A stretch of 64,000 bases of DNA from Adiantum capillus-veneris (Eukaryota > Streptophyta > Polypodiopsida > Polypodiales > Pteridaceae): NCBI GenBank assembly GCA_014529385.2, contig CM043963.1:96858412-96922411 (forward strand), given 5' to 3'. How positions within the stretch are numbered: position 1 is the stretch's first letter; each line of letters begins with the position of its first letter. Both the position numbers and the translations under genes were made by a program. Below the pieces are notes generated by a model. The model saw nothing but the letters and a program-made list of their open reading frames with translations, did no database searches and was not told the origin of the DNA. This document shows, in pieces, positions 56,344-64,000 of the stretch.

Positions 56344-57815
56344 TGTAAGGGCCTTCTCCTCGCCCTTACTCATAACCAACAACAACCACCGACTCAAAAA
56401 AGAAGAAAAATATTTGAGTAAATTTGGGCTATAGCCAAGCACCCTAGTTACTCAAGAAATGCTTTTGGTTTACACCATGGGGACTCAGTTCCCTAGTTAC
56501 TCAAGAAACGCTTTTGGTTTAGAACATGGGGACATGGGCATAGCCCATGCATGAGAAATTACCTTTTCTCTTTACAAGAACATGAGCATAATAAAAAGAA
56601 AGAGAAGATTTTCATGATGGAAACTCGTAGAGTTTTCCATGTCTTTGGGGCTTTGCTATTTCCACGATGGCTAGCTCACCATTGACGATCCAATTTCTAG
56701 AAGTACATAGCTACATGGCATAGCTTAGAGGACTCCGTCAAGCCCTCATCTCCAAAGGCTGCATCAAATTGATGGATGAAGGACAATACTTTGTTGGTAG
56801 CACGAAAGGTTCCATCATAGGTAAGAAAAGAGATACTCTTTCCTCCCGCTAGGAACGTAAATGGACTATTCCGCAATTGTCCTCATCTGTCAACTCTACG
56901 TCTCGGAATATTTATCTAAAAGGAACTTAAGGTATATTAATTTCATAAGCCTTTTCCAACTAAGAGAAAGAAAAATAAGAATTTGAAATTGTGTAAAGGG
57001 GTCCTCTCCACACGTGTGGCGGAGGAGACATGATACCCAAGTCTTGGGATGAGGATAGGGATATGCCTGCAGAAGCTTATGTGAATGCTTAGAAGATAAC
57101 TAGATAAATTTAATAATACCAAAGAAAAAAGGAAGTAAAATATTCTCAAAAAGAAAAAAGCTAGGAACAATCTGATACTAATAAACACTTACAAGGATAT
57201 GCAAAAGTTCACATGCTGCTTTTGAATGATTGAAATATAGTCTTGGTTCCACATGTTTAGAAGACTGTTTTCTAGTATCACAGTACTACCTTGGAAAGGT
57301 GAATTTATCAAACTATTTGGTGGGAGGGTGGATTTTGGAGGGTTAAATTGTTGGCTAGAAAGATGAATCCAATTTTATGTTGTCCATTAAATTAAGTCAA
57401 GAACGGGGAAAGGAATTCCAATCTATGGAGTGGGAATCAAACTTGGGAAAGAGGGATTTCTATAGTTAGTAAATACACTACTCTTAGGGGAACACACTGA
57501 CGACTGTGATCAGCCGTAATCAGTAAAAAAGCATAAGTGACTTTGAATGAATTGGAGCTCTTACCAATTGACCCTGGAAGGTAGAGTTCAAATTTAGTCT
57601 GATGGCTTTGATTGGAAAGTTTGAACCGATAAGGAAAGAGATTTTGGGGTTAGGTGATCCACAAAGGGATAATATGAATGTTATCATCCCCTTGAGTTGG
57701 CATCAAAGAGCAGGAGGAGTCTTGTCCTGGTCTCATCTCAAGCGGGAGGGATGTCAAGAATTGTGGTATATCCATTTGGAGATGGCGCAGCCGACAATTC
57801 TTGGAATGGCCCTCA
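56344..57815 (+). repeat. 5' LTR of element E, with an inverted gag fragment inside
   Basis: It begins TGTAAGGGCC and ends GGCCCTCA, shortly before a primer site. Two blocks, 56344-56612 and 56858-57220, match 61071-61315 and 63630-64000 closely. Between them the second copy has ~2.3 kb, but here there is only a ~240-bp inverted gypsy gag fragment. Direct ~51-bp repeats ('CCCTAGTTACTCAAGAAA') lie at about 56441 and 56492. Confidence 0.7.
56606..56845 (-). pseudogene. Inverted fragment of gypsy A-type gag
   Basis: The minus strand matches 6740-6985 of element A in order: 'GGAGGAAAGAGTATCTCTTT', then 'TTCATCCA', 'CAATTTGATG', 'GGAGTCCTC'-like and 'CTCTACGAGTTTCCATCATG' blocks. It sits exactly where the 5' LTR of element E lacks sequence present in the other copy. 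Confidence 0.8.
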
Positions 57816-57819
57816 TAAG

Positions 57820-57831
57820 TGGTATCAGAGT
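57820..57831 (+). other. Primer-binding site of element E
   Basis: TGGTATCAGAGT is the initiator-Met tRNA primer site with its last base changed. It lies four bases after the LTR end GGCCCTCA. Confidence 0.8.
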
Positions 57832-58659
57832 GCAGTTTCTATCCTTGGCCGAAGAAAGATTTTCAATACGAACTTTTTCAAGAAGCGAGTGAGGTATTGA
57901 GAAAAACAGAATGGGACTATTGAGAAGAGGAAGTTCTCCAATTTGTGCAAGAATAAATGGAGATATCAACTATAAAAAAGAAAGAAGAAAAGAAATAGGA
58001 CATGATAAAGAGCTTTGTCTACCTCATCTTTCCTACCAAAGGAGGAATTGGAAATCTGCAAATATGGGAGACTTAGTACAATATAACTAGAATAATGCCT
58101 TGGGGGGTCATTACTATGATTTGGATGAATTCTGTTTAGAAATGGTGATAAAAAAATTGGGACTAGGTCTCAATTGTTAATGTATCTATAGGTCTCATGA
58201 CCCCACTTAGGAAAGAAAGCTTCAAATATAAATAACCAATTTTCTCTAAGAAGAACCGCAAATGGATATGCTTGATGGTTCTTTAGACATGCTCCTTGGA
58301 GACAATTGAAAAGTTGTTATATGGTCTTGCCAGTCATTTTTAAAGTTTTTTCATGACTGTTAGCCCTCGGGTTTTAAAGGAAATCCTTTCAAAAACATGA
58401 AATTGAAGAATATAGTATTTACAAAATGCTAAAGAAGTGTTTCCCTTTACCATTAATTATTTTCCAAATGTAAATTTTGGACGAGATAAAGAGAATCAAT
58501 CTTTTTAAATGCTTGACTTTTAAAGAATTTTAAATCTACCCTTACATCTCTGTAAGATTTATGAATCTATCGTTAAAAGAAAGCAGATTTTTTAGCCACA
58601 GCCATAAAATATGCCACATGAACTCCCAAGAGATAGAGCTTCTTGAGATTTGCCAGTAG
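57832..58659 (+). other. Leader of element E
   Basis: Untranslated leader between primer site and gag. No conserved frame was seen. Confidence 0.5.
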
Positions 58660-59520
58660 CTAGCACTTCAAATCCTACACCTCTCAATTCAAAAGCACCA
58701 CCTCCACCTCAAGATGCCCCTATACCAAATCAGATGGCGCTTGTTGCAGCACTTGTAGAGAGATTTTGGGCGTGACAAGAATCTTAAGACCCTGCACAAC
58801 CACATCCATTTCTAGGCACATGGGATGATGTGCCTACTCAACTAGAAGAATTGATAATTCAAATGGATGATTATTTCACTATGACAAGCTTCAATGCACT
58901 TCATCATGGGATAATGAGGAGAGCTAAGCTACAAGGACCAACAAAGACATGGCAGAAGCTCAACTGCCGATCTTGCAAAGTAGCAGAGGTAACCTAGAGA
59001 TGGGACGAGTTAAAGCATCATCTCAAGGAGAAATATCTTTCCCTAGACTACTCCACCACTAAGATGAACACGTTTCTTTCTTACAAGCTGGGGAACAGGT
59101 CTGTTGAATCTTACTATGAAGAGCTTGTTCGATTTTCACGATGTGCTCCTCTCATGGTAGAGGAACAAACGTTAAGTCGCTTCATCCTTGGGCTTGGAGA
59201 ATATTTGGATCCTGAAGTAGAGTCCCTTGGACCCGTCACATTGGGGATGCTCTAATGTAAGACAAATCAAAACACAAGAGAATTTTTAACAGAGGTACTA
59301 TAACATATAGGAAACATGAACTCCCTTCTTACCCCAATCAATCCTCTAGAGCACCCAAAGTTCCATTTATGCTAAAGCCAACTACCCAACCCCAACCGCC
59401 ACTACGTTTCGTTCATGTGAGTTCTCTTCCAGTCAATCAAAGTGGAAGGAAAAATAAGTGATATAAATGCCTAGAATCTGGCCATAAGAAGGCCAAATGC
59501 CCACAAGGAAATAACCCTAG
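58660..59520 (+). pseudogene. Element E gag with CCHC knuckle
   Basis: A frame with several stops reads 'TPLNSKAPPPPQDAPIPNQM', 'LGTWDDVPTQLEELIIQMDD', 'LKHHLKEKYLSLDYSTTKMN', 'NRSVESYYEELVRFSRCAPL' and 'SRFILGLGEYLDPEVESL'. This fits the Retrotrans_gag capsid domain. It ends after a frameshift with 'KCLESGHKKAKCPQGN', a CCHC knuckle whose first Cys codon has become TGA (59460). The uninterrupted part is 59064-59255. Gag would package the element RNA. Confidence 0.85.
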
Positions 59521-61070
59521 TCTTTTGGCTAGCTTTGCTAAGTTTTAAAATATCCCCAATCAAGGGGAACCATTAAAAAATCTTGGATCCAAAGAAAGAA
59601 ACCCAACCCAAGCAAGAAACCCCCCTAGAACTCATTTTTATAAGCCAATCGTCAACCTACCTATACCAAGAATTATAAACTTCATTTCAGTAAAGGATGA
59701 GATACATAAACAAGCCAATGCTTATGTTGCCTTGGACCTTAGTGACCAAAATAATCAATCTCCCATTCTCAAGACTAAGGAAGAGTATGTAGATGGACCT
59801 AGACCAAATTTTAGACATGAAGGAGCCATCTGCTACACAAAATGGTTAAGGAGGTTTTGGTCGAGTAGAAGGGCTATCCCACTAAAGGATGCTTCCTAGT
59901 AGGATTAGGAACGTCTTATTTATGAGTTTCCTCACCATTTGTAATGTGTTTTTTCTTTTTGTAATCATGTTACTCTTCAATAGCCCGCCCATATGGTCGA
60001 TGACTACAAGATCCATCTTGTTACTTTTTTTGTCACTCAAGTAATCCAATTATTTGTAATACGATTGCTTTTGGTAAATAATAGCAAGATTAGTGTTATC
60101 CTTTAAATATTCTAATTCAAGTGGCTGTATGGAATTCCAATATAAATAAATAAGTAAATTTAGTTACGTTTGAAATTCTCTCAAGGACTTAGTTGAATCA
60201 AAGAAAGAAGGACTCAAGACAAGAACCAAGATCTTAATATATGATGAACTTGTTAAGAGATACAACGAAGATAGATTTTTTAACAAATGAGTAAGCCCAT
60301 CCATCACATGATCACAAAAGCAATTATCACAATCAGGCCACATACTAGGTAACTCATTTATTGGAATAATTTGGTGTGTTATCATAACCCCCACCTCATT
60401 GGCATGGGGTGAAAAGCTAAAAGGACCTCTAAGGGGCAAGCCAAAATGGGGATAAAAGCATATCATGTGCTGAGGAAGAAAGTGTGCAAGCAAAAAGGCT
60501 TCCTCAGAGAATCCACAATGCATTCACCTTAGCACAAAGTAATATCCACGGCCCAAACCCATAGCTTTAATAATCATAGCCAAGCGAATATTGTTGCGAA
60601 GGTTATTCCAACTCCAAAGTGTCATCCTTGTTATGCCTCAAAATATCCACCATTTGGTTTGTGCGGATGAAGTTCCCAAGTGAGGGAAGAGCAGGTGCTC
60701 ATATCGCTCCACAAAATTTCTCCTTGCAGACTCACTTGCTTGTTGAATATGAGGAATGGCCACAGATAAAACTAGCTCCTACCACCATCGATTCATAAAA
60801 TAAGGTAATGAAAATAAGCAGAGAGAAACACTAAAGGATTAAGGAGATAATCCTAAGGATTTCTTAACAAGAAGATGGAAACAAAAGATGAAGATGAGGG
60901 TAATATTACTGTAATAGATGAGGATAGATTTTTCCTTATATAGATGAGCTAGCTAGCGAAGACTGAATTAGTGTTACCTAGAAGTTAAAGGTGTAACTTG
61001 TGAATGAAGATTTACCACCTTCCTTTATTGTTTTGAGTTAAGAAAATTTCTTTCTTCTTATTAGGAAGTT
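59521..61070. other. Region between gag and second LTR of element E, unassigned
   Basis: After gag, 59560-59900 is still coding-like in short pieces ('LILQ', 'AYVALDLSDQNNQS') but lacks protease or RT motifs. A minus-strand frame of 119 codons (60164-60523) resembles nothing known. The rest is AT-rich. Confidence 0.4.
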
Positions 61071-64000
61071 CGTAAGGGCCTTCTTCTAGCCCTTACTCAT
61101 GACCAACAATAGCCACCGACTCAAAAAAAAAAAAAGTAATAATAATAAATAAATAAAAATACTTGGATAAACTTGAACCATAGACAAGCATCAAATTAAC
61201 TCATGAGATGATTTTGGCTTACACCGTATGGGGACATGGGTATAACCAATGCATGAGAAATTAGATTTTTCCTTTTCAAGAAAATTAGCATAAGGAAAAA
61301 AAACGAGAAAATAAGGATATGGTGAGTAAGGAACTTGTTGAAGAAGTTTTGAAAAGAAAGATAAGTTATCAAGATAAGTAAAAAGAACTTATCGATAAGA
61401 AAAATAAGCTATCAAGATAAGTGAAAGCACTTATCCAATATTTGCATAAAAAGAGGTCTTACATTTTCATTTTACACTCCTTCCCTTAATTTTTCTGAAG
61501 GTGAAAATTTGAGAGCAAGCTTGGAAAAGCCATAGCTAAGCCTCTTTCACACACTTCTCCTACACACACACCCCTCTCCAAGAGAATCCATGGCCAAAAC
61601 CCTAATCAAGATTGCCATTACTTGACCTTATTGTTCTCATTATAATCTTCCTTTGCTCTCTCCTAACCCTCAATATTTCCATAGATTCAATTTCCCTTGT
61701 CTGATTTGTTTCTCGCATTCCAAATAGCACCATCGGTGGTCTTCTAGAGAAGGAAAAGAGGGAGAGAGAAGACTATGCCACCAATCTTCTACAATAATTC
61801 TCAAAGCAAGGAGATGACGCTATCATACATACACCAAGGTAATGTTTTCTCGTTATCTTCATTCTATTGTGCATCTAAAACAATTGGGTTACTTTTTACT
61901 CTAAGTTAATTCATGCTTAAGCTCTCATGTTTTCATAAGCAAGCTTCCTCTTACTTTGAAGAACCACTTATCAATTTTCTTGATTTCTAACTAAGAATAC
62001 TAATAACCACTAATTTTGATATTATTTCAAGTTCTTTATAGTACTAGGCTAATATGGCCTAAAGAGAGTAAAAAGCACTCTTTTTATCCATAGGTGCCTG
62101 GAGATCATACTTATCCAAACAATATGCATGATGAATGGTGACTAGTATCTAAACTTACCCCTAAATCCCTGTAATAATTTCTTATTGATTTTCAAGCTAC
62201 TCTTTCTATTTTACCTAAATTATTTAGTGGAGATAAATGCCATAAATCAAAAGCAATTAGGTATTGAAATTTTTCGAGCTAACCTTATTTTTCAAAAAAT
62301 ACATTATAATTTCTCCAAAATGAAATTCTCTCATGAAAGGCTCGCAAATTTTTCTTGATTATGCATTCAATTCAATGAAGAAATAGACTCTTTTTTTAAC
62401 TCTCTAAAAAGTATGCATGTATAAAATTTTTATTGATATTTTAAAGTTAATACCTAATTCTCTCAAGAGGAAGTTCAATTTTGTCATAATCAAAGAATTT
62501 TCCCATTCCAAGTAAGGTTATCTCCCCTCTTGTCAATTGGAAAAATCCCAAAACTCTAAGCCTCTCCTAGCTAGGTAATTAATCCTCTCCATGGTATTGG
62601 AGGTAAGCCCTAGTCCCTTCTTAAAGAAGACTTTTTTAATGATTCATACTCCATTGCATGAGCATTCTACACGGCATGAGTATGTCCACTCTTAGAAATT
62701 TTGCAAATTACTCTTGCACTAGTATTCATTGAAGGATTCTACTCTTGCATAAGCCATCATTTAAACTTGCAAAATCAATTAAAAGAAGTTTTAGATTATT
62801 TGTCTTAAGATCACAAGTTGATGCATTCTAAATTTTAGTGTTTACTACTCATGGATCACACTTAAACAGAGGTCATTATATAGAGCAGATGCATTGTTCG
62901 TTTCAAGTTTTTCTACTTTGAAGTTTGTTTGTAACTACGATGAAGGGGGGAGTAAGGGGATAGCTACACAGAAGTGATGATCATGTTGCTTGAACATAAA
63001 ACTCCCATCGTTTCCATGGAGATGTCTTATGGGTGGCAAATGATGCAAAAAAAAAACAAAGGGGATTTTCTCAAAATGGGGTTAACTTGAAACTTACGCC
63101 AAGACAAAACCCTAAATCTCAAAAGACTCTTTGTTTTTCTTAAGGTCTTGTTTAAGTAGACATTAAAATAAAATAGGAACTATGGGATTATAACTCAATG
63201 AACTTAATCTAGGTTTCAACTAGGTTTAAAACTATATCGAGAAGATTTTACATGGATAGCCCTATCATAACATAAAAATTTTAAGTCTAAACTTTGTCTT
63301 ACATGTTTGGAAAAAGGTTGGTCCAGGTGTTTATGTGTGGGAAGTAATCGAGGATGGCTATTTTTGGCCAACACTAATAATTATTGGTCTATATTTTGAG
63401 CTTGGATTCGTTCAATGCCCTAGAATTGGGATTGGATGGGACTGAGACCTGGCTAGGTGGTGAGACTCGCGGATGCATCCGAAAATCAACATAGTCTAGG
63501 AAGGTGTGATGCTCGTGGAAAAAGAATGAAGGAAAATGGATCCAAGAAAGGATTGAATAAGAGAGGAGGATGTGATTTAATTAAGGAACTCTTCTAATTC
63601 TTTAGTAAAGAGGAACCTTGGAAAGGATAGGAACCAAAATGGGCTATTTTGCAACTTAAGGGCTATTTTTCAACCTTTGCCTTGGGTCTTGGGATATTTA
63701 TCTAAAAGGAACTTAAGGTATATTATTTTTATGAGCCTTTCCCAAACAAAAGAAAGAAAAATAATAATTGGATATTATGTACAGGCATCACCTACACACG
63801 TGGCGAAGGAGACATGAGACCCAAGTCCTGGGACGAGGATAGGGATATGCCTGGAGAATTTTATGTAAATGCTCGAAAGATAACTATACAACTTTAATAT
63901 TACTAAAGGAAAAAGGATGTAAAATATTTTAAAAAAAGAAAAAAGATAGGAACAACCTAATAAATGCACGATTTCAAGGGTATGCATCAGTTTTCGTGTT
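61071..64000 (+). repeat. 3' LTR of element E, incomplete
   Basis: It starts CGTAAGGGCC (5' copy TGTAAGGGCC) and shares two blocks with 56344-57220. The ~2.3 kb between the blocks (61316-63630) is AT-rich and non-coding, with a (CA)n word near 61563. The end lies outside the window. Confidence 0.65.

Larger units (their letters stand above)
56344..64000 (+). mobile_element. LTR element E, pol deleted, 3' LTR incomplete at window end
   Basis: The order is 5' LTR (56344-57815), primer site (57820), gag remnant (58660-59520), ~1.5 kb without recognisable pol, then the second LTR from 61071 beyond the window. No protease, RT or integrase motif was seen between gag and the second LTR, so pol is deleted or replaced. 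The gag type with a single CCHC knuckle fits Ty3/gypsy. Confidence 0.7.

Noticed and set aside
60164-60523. 119-codon minus-strand frame in element E
   Set aside because: It has no recognisable motif, lies in AT-rich DNA with no supporting context, and is compatible with chance.

Overview
This window reads as nuclear DNA from a land plant with a large, repeat-rich genome. The evidence is a dense nest of plant-type Ty1/copia and Ty3/gypsy retrotransposons, tRNA-iMet-type primer sites (TGGTATCAGAGC), remnants of plant pentatricopeptide (PPR) repeats, a GT-AG intron, and long (GA)n, (GT)n and (CA)n arrays. The abundance of PPR debris and the gypsy lineages would suit a fern, lycophyte or other non-seed plant, but the sequence alone does not fix the taxon. 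No intact host gene was found; nearly everything with coding signal is a transposable element or a pseudogene.

Layout. 1-611: the 3' end of a long LTR, related to one nested in the copia element at 24-27 kb. 1443-3895: a complete small LTR element with 142-bp LTRs, a perfect 5-bp target duplication, and tandem arrays in place of gag-pol. 5.8-8.9 kb: decayed gypsy element A (+). 11.6-12.4 kb: hAT transposase remnant (-). 13.2-18.7 kb: gypsy element B (-), with a 765-bp terminal-inverted-repeat element inside its reverse transcriptase. 18700-20031: a second inverted-repeat element flanked by TA. 20128-28143: a full copia element with both LTRs, target duplication TTATG, one long frame broken mainly by C-to-T-type stops, and a 2783-bp LTR-like insertion.

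28.4-29.2 kb: gypsy scraps in opposite orientations. 29.9-32.1 kb: a broken copy of an unfamiliar intron-bearing transposase-like family (T1). 35.0-41.4 kb: gypsy chromovirus C (-), split by a 775-bp insertion and by a 3581-bp element with 18-bp inverted repeats. 42-45 kb: unrecognised coding fragments (+). 45.9-49.7 kb (-): a histone H3-like pseudogene with a very long N-terminal tail, just downstream of T2, a fuller copy of the same transposase-like family. 51.3-51.9 kb: the 3' end of a second copia element. 51.9-53.5 kb: 5' end of gypsy D (-). 53.5-55.9 kb: two PPR remnants flanking a cluster of compound microsatellites. 56.3-64.0 kb: LTR element E with a gag remnant and one LTR on each side; the second LTR runs off the window.

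The most interesting content is the T1/T2 family, which is DDE-like with a conserved D, then CxxC, then ExxH arrangement, and its neighbour, the long-tailed H3-like gene. The nested insertions give reliable boundaries, because removing each one restores a known reading frame.
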